This document shows, piece by piece, positions 1 to 5,425 of a DNA stretch of 7,527 nt. A model generated the notes under the pieces. That model ran no database searches. It was not told the DNA's origin and saw only the letters and a program-made list of their open reading frames with translations. A program made the position numbers and the translations under genes. Every line of letters starts with the position of its first letter. Position 1 is the stretch's first letter. Origin of the DNA: Frankiales bacterium (GTDB lineage Bacteria; Actinomycetota; Actinomycetes; Mycobacteriales; SCTD01); NCBI GenBank assembly GCA_025464795.1, contig JAODNB010000294.1, positions 1-7,527 on the forward strand, written 5' to 3'.

Positions 1-2
1 CC

Positions 3-656
3 GTCCGGCTGTTCGCAGGCACCCCCGGCCGCAACCACCTCGAGCACGAACTCCGAGAACGCGGCATCACGCAGAAGAACGGCAAACCCAACCACCCGCA
101 GACCCAAGGCAAGGTCGAGCGCTTCCAGCAGACCCTCAAGAAGTGGCTCCGGGCCCAGCCCGTCCAGCCCCGCACCCTCGCCGAGCTGCAGGCCCTCCTC
201 GACACGTTCGCCGTGATCTACAACGAGCAGCGACCGCACCGGTCCCTACCCCACCGAGCCACCCCAGCAACGATCTACACCACCCTGCCCAGGGCCCTCC
301 CGAACACAGACCGCAGCCGCGACACCCACGCCCGAGTACGCCACGACAAGATCGACAAGGCCGGCAGCGTGACGCTCCGCGTCGCCGGCCAACTCCGGCA
401 CATCGGCGTCGGCCGAACCTACGCCCGAACCGGCGTCATCCTGCTCATCAATGACCTGCACGTCACCATCGTGAACGCCGCCACCGGCGAGATCCTCCGC
501 GACCTCATCATCGACCCACGCCTGGACTACCAGCCCACCAGGCCCCACAAAGAAGTAAGCCGAACCTGCAAGACGCAGGTCCGGCCCATTCCGATGTCGC
601 GATACATCACAATTGTAGCGGGGGCAGGATTTGAACCTGCGACCTCTGGGTTATGA
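3..656 (+). CDS. IS481-family transposase, C-terminal part, with frameshifted C-terminus
   Basis: The start is beyond the left edge; the frame is open from base 3. The protein is the C-terminal part of a DDE (rve-type) integrase core. NHPQTQGKVERFQQTLKKWL carries the third catalytic acid, the Glu of KVERF at bases 117-119, and IYNEQRPHRSL is the usual closing motif of the core. A beta-rich tail ending RDLIIDP...LDYQPT is typical of actinobacterial IS481 enzymes. After YQPT this copy lacks 11 nt that are present in the copy at 720-818, where the reading is YQPTGRPPGPTKK followed by a stop. Here the frame shifts, the stop is missed and translation would run about 40 residues further through the IS end into the antisense strand of the tRNA-Met gene, ending GAGFEPATSGL. 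Bases after about 539 are therefore not native protein. The catalytic part in the window is intact, so activity may or may not be lost. Confidence 0.85.
   Translation, partial: VRLFAGTPGRNHLEHELRERGITQKNGKPNHPQTQGKVERFQQTLKKWLRAQPVQPRTLAELQALLDTFAVIYNEQRPHRSLPHRATPATIYTTLPRALPNTDRSRDTHARVRHDKIDKAGSVTLRVAGQLRHIGVGRTYARTGVILLINDLHVTIVNAATGEILRDLIIDPRLDYQPTRPHKEVSRTCKTQVRPIPMSRYITIVAGAGFEPATSGL
524..611 (+). repeat. Direct repeat, copy 1 (IS right end, 11-nt deletion)
   Basis: This 88-nt segment pairs with 720-818. It covers the last transposase codons, a small hairpin and the IS terminus. Aligned to copy 2 it has four substitutions and lacks an 11-nt unit (GGACGCCCACC) that in copy 2 sits between two CCCACC tracts, the pattern expected from slippage between short direct repeats. 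Confidence 0.9.
564..580 (-). terminator. Possible tRNA-Met terminator hairpin inside the IS end
   Basis: ACCTGC-AAGAC-GCAGGT is a perfect 6-bp stem with a 5-nt loop, about 35 nt downstream of the minus-strand tRNA-Met 3' end. On the minus strand it is followed by a moderately T-rich stretch (TTCGGCTTACTTCTTTG), as in an intrinsic terminator, although there is no clean U-tract. The same hairpin occurs after tRNA-Pro. It could equally be a transposase-binding or structural feature of the IS end. Confidence 0.35.
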
Positions 657-689
657 GCCCAGCGAGCTACCGAGCTGCTCCACCCCGCG
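616..689 (-). tRNA. Initiator tRNA-Met (anticodon CAT)
   Basis: The minus strand folds into a complete cloverleaf. The acceptor is CGCGGGG paired with CCCCGCT, with an unpaired C1/U72; the D stem is GAGC/GCTC, the anticodon stem CTGGG/CCCAG around loop CTCATAA, and the T arm GCAGG-TTCAAAT-CCTGC. Three features mark it as the initiator rather than an elongator: the mismatched 1:72 pair, three consecutive G:C pairs at the base of the anticodon stem, and the A11:U24 pair. The discriminator is A (base 616). The next three bases on the minus strand are CAA, so CCA is not encoded and must be added after transcription. The right end of the IS at 611 lies only 4 nt beyond the discriminator. Confidence 0.95.
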
Positions 690-719
690 GAACCCGCTGC
701 AGCCGACCTCCCGGATCAC

Positions 720-818
720 GGACTACCAGCCCACCGGACGCCCACCAGGACCCACAAAGAAGTAAGCCGAACCTGCAAGACGCAGGTCCGACCTATTCCG
801 ATGACGCGATACATCACA
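720..818 (+). mobile_element. Truncated remnant of a second IS481-type right end
   Basis: This 99-nt segment matches 524-611 at 84 of 88 aligned bases and includes the 11 nt missing there. In frame from 721 it encodes DYQPTGRPPGPTKK and a TAA stop at 763-765, which is the usual C-terminal end of this type of transposase. It then carries the same hairpin and the same TCACA terminus at 818. Nothing recognisable as transposase precedes 720: the 30 nt between the tRNA-Met 5' end and 720 are unrelated. The rest of this copy has therefore been lost, or only its end was copied here. Confidence 0.85.
771..787 (-). terminator. Possible tRNA-Pro terminator hairpin inside the IS remnant
   Basis: This is the second occurrence of the ACCTGC-AAGAC-GCAGGT hairpin, with stem and loop identical to copy 1, about 35 nt downstream of the tRNA-Pro 3' end. 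It lies between tRNA-Pro and tRNA-Met, so if it terminates efficiently the downstream initiator tRNA would need its own promoter. I see no clear one in 690-770. Confidence 0.3.
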
Positions 819-819
819 G

Positions 820-896
820 TGGTCGGGGTGACAGGATTTGAACCTGCGGCCTCTACGTCCCGAACGTAGCGCGCTACCAAGCTGCGCCACACCCCG
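820..896 (-). tRNA. tRNA-Pro (anticodon CGG)
   Basis: The minus strand gives a full cloverleaf: acceptor CGGGGTG/CACCCCG, D stem GCGC/GCGC, anticodon stem CTACG/CGTAG around loop TTCGGGA (anticodon CGG, reading CCG), and T arm GCAGG-TTCAAAT-CCTGT with one G-U pair. The 3' CCA is encoded (820-822), unlike in the neighbouring tRNA-Met. It lies divergent from the YqeY-domain gene and upstream of tRNA-Met on the same strand, so the two tRNAs may share a transcript. The IS remnant ends one base beyond the CCA. Confidence 0.95.
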
Positions 897-910
897 ATGG
901 TGCACGGGAA

Positions 911-916
911 ACTCTA
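911..916 (-). promoter_or_regulatory. Candidate -10 for tRNA-Pro
   Basis: On the minus strand this reads TAGAGT, a TANNNT hexamer placed to start transcription about 7 nt before the mature tRNA-Pro 5' end. No good -35 is visible at the usual distance. Confidence 0.35.
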
Positions 917-939
917 GCGGACCCCGGTCGCGGCCCCGT

Positions 940-945
940 TAGCCT
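940..945 (+). promoter_or_regulatory. Candidate -10 for a leaderless YqeY-domain transcript
   Basis: TAGCCT ends 7 nt before the ATG at 953, the geometry in which the transcript starts at the A of the start codon. There is no Shine-Dalgarno sequence before this ATG, which supports leaderless initiation. The promoter is divergent from that of tRNA-Pro within a 56-bp gap. Confidence 0.55.
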
Positions 946-952
946 TGCGCCC

Positions 953-1405
953 ATGGGACAGCTGAAGGACCGACTGCACGCCGACCTCACCGCCGCCATG
1001 AAGGCGCAGGACGAGCTGGTCCGCGCGACGCTCCGGATGGTGCTGACCGCGATCGGCAACGAGGAGGTCGCGGGCAAGCAGGCGCGCGAGCTCACGGACG
1101 ACGAGGAGCTCAAGATCGTCGCGCGTGAGGGCAAGAAGAGGCGCGAGGCGGCCGAGGCCTTTCACGCCGGCGGCGCGCAGGACCGGGCGGAGCGGGAGCT
1201 GGCGGAGGAGGCCGTGCTCACGAAGTACCTGCCCTCCCAGCTGTCGGACGACGAGCTGTCGGCCATCGTGGCTGCTGCCGTGGCCGAGACCGGTGCCAGC
1301 GGACCGCAGGGGATGGGACAGGTCATGAAGGTCGTGAACCCGCAGATCGCCGGTCGTGCCGAAGGCGGTCGCGTCGCGGCGGCCGTGAAGGCTGCCCTGC
1401 TCTAG
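953..1405 (+). CDS. GatB/YqeY domain-containing protein
   Basis: This 150-aa protein matches the usual size and sequence of the stand-alone YqeY family. The N-terminal half is helical and charged, opening LKDRLHADLTAAMKAQDELVRATLRMVLTAI and followed by ELTDDEELKIVAREGKKRREAAEAF. The C-terminal part has the typical YLPSQLSDDEL, GPQGMGQVMKVV and GRAEGGRVAAAVKAAL segments. The C-terminal domain is related to the tRNA-binding tail of GatB in the Glu-tRNA(Gln) amidotransferase. The cellular role of the free-standing protein is not established; an amidotransferase or tRNA-linked role is only suggested by homology. The start follows a TAGCCT hexamer by 7 nt with no ribosome-binding site. The stop TAG overlaps the stop of the convergent PBP gene within CTAG. 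Confidence 0.93.
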   Translation: MGQLKDRLHADLTAAMKAQDELVRATLRMVLTAIGNEEVAGKQARELTDDEELKIVAREGKKRREAAEAFHAGGAQDRAERELAEEAVLTKYLPSQLSDDELSAIVAAAVAETGASGPQGMGQVMKVVNPQIAGRAEGGRVAAAVKAALL

Positions 1406-3789
1406 GGCTTTCGCTTCTTCGTCGGGCCCGGGGAAGGTGCTCTGGTCGCCGGTGGGCCGGCGGAGGGCGAGGGCGTCGCTGCCCCTGTGGGCGGCGGCCC
1501 GGACGGCGAGCTCGGGCTGGGCGCGACCACCGGCGCCAAGCCGTTCGACGGGATGATCTGGATCGTCGTGCCGTTGGCCACGGGGGTGCCTGCCGCCGGG
1601 CTGGTGAGGGCCACGTCGCCGGCGGGTACCGGGCCGCCGTTGATCGCCGGCGCGACGCTCACGGCGAAGCCGGCCGACCGCAGCACGTCGCTGGCGGAGG
1701 CGACGTCCTGACCGGTGACGTCAGGGACGGCGGTGCGCTGGCCCTGGCTCTGGAGCAGCGGTGCGTCCGGGAAGCCCTGGACCGGCAGGCCCGCGAGAGC
1801 GGCGGCCATCAGTGAGCGCCAGATGGCCGCAGGGATGGTCCCGCCGAACACCTGCTTGTAGTACTGGCCGTTGATCGTGACCCGCCGCATCGGGGTAGGG
1901 GTGGACTTGCCGACCCACACCGCCGTCGACAGCTGCGGGGCGTACCCGATGAACCAGGCTGCCGTGCTGCTGTTGGTGGTCCCGGTCTTGCCGGCGACCG
2001 GCCGACCGATGGAGGCGCTGGCGCCTGTGCGTGCGCTGCCAGGTCCGTCGACGACCCCGCGCAGGATCGAGGTGACGGTGTCCGCCACCTCGGGCTCCAG
2101 GGCCTGGCTGCACCCGTCCTGCTTCAGCGTGACGGCACGCCCCCTGCCGTCGGTGATCGACGTGATCGGCTTCGGCGGGCAGTACAGCCCGTGCTGGGCG
2201 AACCCGGCGTAGGCAGCGGCCATCGCGAGCGGGCTCACCTGCGGGGTCCCGAGGACGAACGACGGGTTCGTACGGGGCAGCGGTTCGGGCGAACCCGAGG
2301 ACAGGTCCTCCACGCCCAGGGCGCCGGCGAGCCCAGGCGGCGTCACGAGCCCGGTGCGCTCCTCGAGCTGGATGAAGTAGGTGTTCACGGAGTACCAGGT
2401 GGCAGAGACCATGTCGAAGGTGCCCGCTTCGGAGTCACCAGCGTTGCTCACGCCGCACTTGCCGTCGATGATGTACGGGAAGGCCTTCGGGCAGTACTTC
2501 GCCGGCGCGTTCAGCGTCAGGCGTGGGGAGATGCCCATCTGAAGGGCCCGCGCGAGGACGAAGGCCTTGAAGGTCGAGCCGCCCTGGAACCCGACCGAGC
2601 CGCCGAGCGCGTAGTTGACCTTGGTCTGTCCCTTCTTGTCACCGAAGGTGCGGTCTACGGCCATGGCCTTCACGTAGCCCGTGCCGGGTTCGACCGTGTC
2701 CGCCACGGCGATGGCACCGAACGGGTCGTCCGCCGGGACCTTGCTGTCCACCGCGTTCTGGGCGGCGTTCTGGACGTCCTGGTCGAGCGTCGTGTGGATC
2801 GTGAGGCCACCGCCCAGCAGCTTCTCCTGGCGCTCCTGCCGCGTCTCGCCGAGCGCGGCACCGGCGGGTCCGTCCTCGAGGTAGCGGCGGATGTAGTCGC
2901 AGAAGAACGGCGCCTTCACGCCCGGGGCCTCGCAGCCGCTGCCGATCTTGTTGATCCTGAGGTGCAGCGCCTCCTTCGACGCCTTCACCTTGTCGGCATC
3001 GCTGATGTAGCCGAGCTGCGCCATGCGGGCCAGCACCACGTTGCGACGGGCCACCGCGGCGACGCGGTGACTGGGGATGCTCGGGTCGAACTTGCGCGGG
3101 TTCTGGACCATGCCGGCCAGCAGCGCGCCCTCAGCCAAGGTGAGCTGCTCCACCCGCTTGCGGAAGTAGTGGCTGGCGGCGGTGCCGATCCCGTACACGC
3201 CGTTGGAGTAGTAGGCGATGTTGAGGTAGCCCTCGAGGATCTGGTCCTTCGTCATGGACTTCTCCAGGTACAGCGCGTACTTCGCCTCCTGGAGCTTGCG
3301 CTTCGCGGTGCGCTCGATCGCGGCCTTCTGGCCCGCCTCGGTGCGGGCCTCCTCGATCAGGGTGTTCTTCACGTACTGCTGCGTGAGGGTCGAGCCGCCC
3401 TGCTGGACGCTGCCGGAGCTGGAGTTCCGGACGACAGCGCGCAGCGTCCCCTTCACGTCGATGCCGCGGTGCTCGTAGAAGCGGCTGTCCTCGATCGCGA
3501 TGAGGGCCTGCCGGGCGAGCAGCGGCACCTGCGCGAGCTTGACCGGGACGCGGTTCTCGGAGAACAGCGTCGCGATGACCCGGTTCTTGTTGTCGCGGAT
3601 GGTGGTCGTCTGCGACAGGGACGGCGTCGAGAGCTTGCTCGGCAGCACGTTGAAGTCGTCCGCTCCCCGCTTGGCCACCAGGCCGAGACCGCCGACGAGC
3701 GGGAAGGCCAGCCCCGCCAGCACGACCCCGGCGACCAGGCTCACCGCGAGCGCGAGGGCCACGCGCACGAGCCCGGGAGAGGTCCTCAC
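1402..3789 (-). CDS. ponA2: Class A penicillin-binding protein (PonA2-type transglycosylase/transpeptidase) with PASTA domain
   Basis: This 795-aa bifunctional peptidoglycan synthase polymerises lipid II glycan and cross-links stem peptides outside the membrane. A short cytoplasmic N-terminus is followed by a membrane anchor at about residues 8-38. The GT51 domain spans about 75-250, with the catalytic Glu100 in EDSRFYEHRG, GGSTLTQQYVKN at 131-142 and the KDQILEGYLN motif at 181-190. The transpeptidase domain has the nucleophile motif STFK (S405, K408), SVN (467-469) and KTGT (601-604). One PASTA domain lies at about 687-748, starting VPDVTGQDV. The last 45 residues are a Pro/Ser/Ala-rich tail ending KKRKP. 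Six cysteines (286, 297, 433, 445, 536, 560) lie in the extracytoplasmic part. The start is GTG at 3789, just after a TAGGCT hexamer. Domain order, length and position beside a WhiB4/WblA-type gene point to the PonA2 group; the symbol rests on that context. Confidence 0.95.
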   Translation of the reverse strand: MRTSPGLVRVALALAVSLVAGVVLAGLAFPLVGGLGLVAKRGADDFNVLPSKLSTPSLSQTTTIRDNKNRVIATLFSENRVPVKLAQVPLLARQALIAIEDSRFYEHRGIDVKGTLRAVVRNSSSGSVQQGGSTLTQQYVKNTLIEEARTEAGQKAAIERTAKRKLQEAKYALYLEKSMTKDQILEGYLNIAYYSNGVYGIGTAASHYFRKRVEQLTLAEGALLAGMVQNPRKFDPSIPSHRVAAVARRNVVLARMAQLGYISDADKVKASKEALHLRINKIGSGCEAPGVKAPFFCDYIRRYLEDGPAGAALGETRQERQEKLLGGGLTIHTTLDQDVQNAAQNAVDSKVPADDPFGAIAVADTVEPGTGYVKAMAVDRTFGDKKGQTKVNYALGGSVGFQGGSTFKAFVLARALQMGISPRLTLNAPAKYCPKAFPYIIDGKCGVSNAGDSEAGTFDMVSATWYSVNTYFIQLEERTGLVTPPGLAGALGVEDLSSGSPEPLPRTNPSFVLGTPQVSPLAMAAAYAGFAQHGLYCPPKPITSITDGRGRAVTLKQDGCSQALEPEVADTVTSILRGVVDGPGSARTGASASIGRPVAGKTGTTNSSTAAWFIGYAPQLSTAVWVGKSTPTPMRRVTINGQYYKQVFGGTIPAAIWRSLMAAALAGLPVQGFPDAPLLQSQGQRTAVPDVTGQDVASASDVLRSAGFAVSVAPAINGGPVPAGDVALTSPAAGTPVANGTTIQIIPSNGLAPVVAPSPSSPSGPPPTGAATPSPSAGPPATRAPSPGPTKKRKP

Positions 3790-3795
3790 GGCGCC

Positions 3796-3801
3796 AGCCT
3801 A
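3796..3801 (-). promoter_or_regulatory. Candidate -10 for a leaderless PBP transcript
   Basis: On the minus strand this reads TAGGCT, six nt before the GTG at 3789, with no Shine-Dalgarno sequence between. This supports both the chosen start and leaderless initiation. No strong -35 is seen. Confidence 0.5.
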
Positions 3802-3833
3802 CGTCGCAGGGGTGGCAGGGCGGAGAATGTCCG

Positions 3834-3883
3834 GATGGTCCAGATGGTCCATCGGGACTAGTAGGAAAGGGTCCTTTTGGACC
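3834..3883. promoter_or_regulatory. Cluster of GGWCC repeats in the PBP/WhiB divergent region
   Basis: A perfect 9-bp tandem repeat (GATGGTCCA twice, 3834-3851) is followed by an inverted repeat that uses its second unit (GATGG-T-CCATC, 3843-3853) and then by the hairpin GGTCC-TTTT-GGACC (3870-3883). All share a GGTCC/GGACC core. The cluster lies between the start of the PBP gene and the likely promoter of the WhiB gene, so an operator is plausible. No known regulator's site was recognised. Confidence 0.4.
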
Positions 3884-3907
3884 GTGCGCGCCACGGCCGT
3901 GTGTTCC

Positions 3908-3956
3908 TACGGTTGCTTACAGCCCCGGACCCGGCATCCCCCTCCCTGAGCAAGGA
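3908..3956 (+). promoter_or_regulatory. Candidate -10 and ribosome-binding site of the WhiB4/WblA gene
   Basis: TACGGT at 3908-3913 is a TANNNT hexamer that would give a leader of about 48 nt. AAGGA at 3952-3956 is the only Shine-Dalgarno-like sequence before the ATG at 3968, with a rather long 11-nt spacer. Unlike several neighbours, this gene therefore appears to have a 5' untranslated leader. Confidence 0.35.
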
Positions 3957-3967
3957 CCGCTCTGACC

Positions 3968-4270
3968 ATGCGATCGACCGAGACCCTCCACGACTGGACC
4001 ACCCTGGCCGCGTGCAACACGGCCGATCCCGATGAGCTGTTCGTCACGGGCGCAGCGCAGAACCGCGCCAAGGCGGTGTGCCAGGGCTGCCCGGTGCGCA
4101 CCGAGTGCCTCGCCGACGCTCTCGACAACCAGGTCGAGTTCGGCGTGTGGGGCGGCATGACCGAGCGCGAGCGCCGCGCGCTGCTGCGCCGTCGGCCCGA
4201 CGTCCTGTCCTGGAAGCAGCTGTTCGCCGAGGCGAAGGCCAACATCGTCCGGCAGGGGCACGCGTCCTAG
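3968..4270 (+). CDS. wblA: WhiB-family Fe-S transcriptional regulator, WhiB4/WblA type
   Basis: This 100-aa protein has the four conserved cluster-binding cysteines (C16, C38, C41, C47) in the C-x21-C-x2-C-x5-C spacing, followed by the GVWGG turn (59-63) and a basic C-terminal region starting ERERRALLRRRPDV. WhiB proteins bind a [4Fe-4S] cluster that senses O2, NO or redox state. They usually act by contacting the principal sigma factor or as DNA-binding redox proteins. NRAKAVCQGCPVRTECLADALDNQVEFGVWGGMTERERRAL, here described by its position 32-72, resembles the WblA/WhiB4 group. The position between a PonA2-type PBP and the paired ATPases is that of whiB4 in mycobacteria and wblA in Streptomyces, where members control oxidative-stress responses and, in Streptomyces, development and antibiotic production. 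The gene ends just before a terminator-like hairpin shared with the convergent ATPase operon. Confidence 0.93.
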   Translation: MRSTETLHDWTTLAACNTADPDELFVTGAAQNRAKAVCQGCPVRTECLADALDNQVEFGVWGGMTERERRALLRRRPDVLSWKQLFAEAKANIVRQGHAS

Positions 4271-4277
4271 CCGGCTG

Positions 4278-4323
4278 AGCACGGAAGAGGGCTCGGGCTG
4301 GCAAAGCTCGGGCCCTCTGTGCT
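4278..4323. terminator. Bidirectional terminator-like hairpin
   Basis: The arms AGCAC-GGA-AGAGGGC (4278-4292) and GCCCTCT-GTGCT (4312-4323) pair with a 3-nt bulge around a loop of about 19 nt. The loop contains a GCTCGGG direct repeat. The hairpin fills the gap between the WhiB stop (4270) and the stop of the convergent ATPase gene (4325). It has no U-tract on either strand, as is common for terminators in GC-rich actinobacteria. Confidence 0.6.
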
Positions 4324-4324
4324 G

Positions 4325-5425
4325 TCAGCTGCCGGCGAGGTCGGCGCCGACGGCGCGCAGGCCGTCCAGGTCGTGCACGTCGCCGGGCTGGGCGGCGACC
4401 TCGACCACGGGGACTCGCGGGTGGGCGCTGCTGAAGCGCTCCTGCAAGCGAGCCTCGCGCTGCGACAGGGCGAGCCGGTCGGCGTGCAGGCGGAGCACGC
4501 CGGCGGTCAGGGACGTCGGGTCGAGCTCCTCGGCGGCGGCCAGCGAGCGCTGCGCAGTGAGGCCGGCTGCGGCGGAGCGGTGGACCCGGTTCACGACGAG
4601 ACCGGCGAGCGGCATCTTCTCCTCGTCGAGGCGCTCGACGAAGTACGCAGCTTCCCGCAACGCGTCGCGCTCAGGAGCCGCCACGACGACGAACGCGGTG
4701 TCCGGGTCCTTCAGCAGGTCGTAGGTCGCCTGCGCCCGCTCGCGGAACCCGCCGAACATCGTCTCCAGCGCCGCCACGAACTGAGACAGGTCCTGGAGCA
4801 CGGAGGCGCCGATGATCTTCGTGATGGCGTTGGTGAACACGTTGAACCCAGCGGTGACCACCTTCAGGTAGGCCTTGCCGCCGGCCTTCGCCGGGGCGAG
4901 CAGGACCTTCACCAGCCGGCCGTCGAGGAAGGTCGTCAGCCGGTCGGGGGCGTCGAGGAAGTCGAGGGCGGACCGGGTCGGAGGCGTGTCCACCACGATC
5001 AGGTCGTAGTCCCCGGAGGCCTTCAGCTGCGCCAGCTTCTCCATGGCCATGTACTCCTGCGTCCCCGCGAAGGAGCTCGACAGCGCTTGGTAGAAGGGGT
5101 TCTCGAGGATCTGCTGGGCCTTGACGGGCTCGGCGTGCGTCTCGACGATCTCGTCGAACGTGCGCTTCATGTCGAGCATCATCGCGTCGAGCTCGCCCGC
5201 GACCCCCTTGACGGGGCGGGGGGTGTTGTCGAGCTCCGTGAGCCCCATCGCCTGCGCCAGCCGACGGGCCGGGTCGATCGTCAGCACGACGGTGCGACGA
5301 CCCTTCTCAGCTCCGCGCAGCGCGAGCGCCGCGGCGGTCGTGGTCTTCCCGACACCCCCGGACCCGCAGCAGACGATGATCTGCGCGGTCTCGAGGACCT
5401 TGTCGATGTCCAGGCGCGTGGTCAT
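4325..5425 (-). CDS. Get3/ArsA-like ATPase, second of a pair (Rv3680 type)
   Basis: This 366-aa P-loop ATPase belongs to the SIMIBI class, ArsA/Get3 family. The P-loop is GSGGVGKTTT at 21-30. Further nucleotide-site elements are TIDPARRL (about 49-56), VVDTPPT (144-150, with Asp146) and VVNRV (277-281). The family's usual signature lysine, the second residue of GKGGVGKT, is Ser22 here. The only cysteines are C19-C20 ahead of the P-loop, so neither the metalloid-binding cysteines of ArsA nor the zinc CxxC of Get3 is present. An arsenite pump role is therefore unlikely. The start ATG overlaps the stop of the upstream gene as ATGA, implying translational coupling and probably heterodimer assembly. 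In M. tuberculosis the equivalent pair Rv3679/Rv3680 has been studied as Get3 homologues (BagA/BagB), as I recall. The client proteins in this organism are unknown. Confidence 0.93.
   Translation of the reverse strand: MTTRLDIDKVLETAQIIVCCGSGGVGKTTTAAALALRGAEKGRRTVVLTIDPARRLAQAMGLTELDNTPRPVKGVAGELDAMMLDMKRTFDEIVETHAEPVKAQQILENPFYQALSSSFAGTQEYMAMEKLAQLKASGDYDLIVVDTPPTRSALDFLDAPDRLTTFLDGRLVKVLLAPAKAGGKAYLKVVTAGFNVFTNAITKIIGASVLQDLSQFVAALETMFGGFRERAQATYDLLKDPDTAFVVVAAPERDALREAAYFVERLDEEKMPLAGLVVNRVHRSAAAGLTAQRSLAAAEELDPTSLTAGVLRLHADRLALSQREARLQERFSSAHPRVPVVEVAAQPGDVHDLDGLRAVGADLAGS

Larger units (their letters stand above)
1..611 (+). mobile_element. IS481-family insertion sequence, right-hand part (left end outside window)
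   Basis: This is the 3' part of an insertion sequence carrying an IS481-type transposase reading rightward. The inferred right terminus is at 611, where the sequence ends in TCACA; read inward this gives a terminal repeat beginning TGTGATGTATCGC, in keeping with the TGT...ACA ends usual in this family. The boundary is set by comparison with the second copy at 720-818: the two match until TCACA and then diverge into different tRNA genes. The left end and any target-site duplication lie outside the window. Confidence 0.8.

Noticed and set aside
524..818. CRISPR-like repeat because of the two near-identical segments
   Set aside because: There are only two copies, each about 90-99 nt, with coding content and an IS terminus. 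They are IS ends, not a repeat-spacer array.
653..841. 62-aa frame across tRNA-Met and the IS remnant
   Set aside because: It reads through a tRNA gene and non-coding DNA. The only meaningful codons in the area are the transposase tail at 721-765, which is in a different frame.
2191..3861. 556-aa open frame on the plus strand opposite the PBP gene
   Set aside because: It is a composition shadow of the PBP gene: Arg/Gly/Val/Leu/His-rich, without recognisable domains, while the minus strand carries full GT51, transpeptidase and PASTA motifs.
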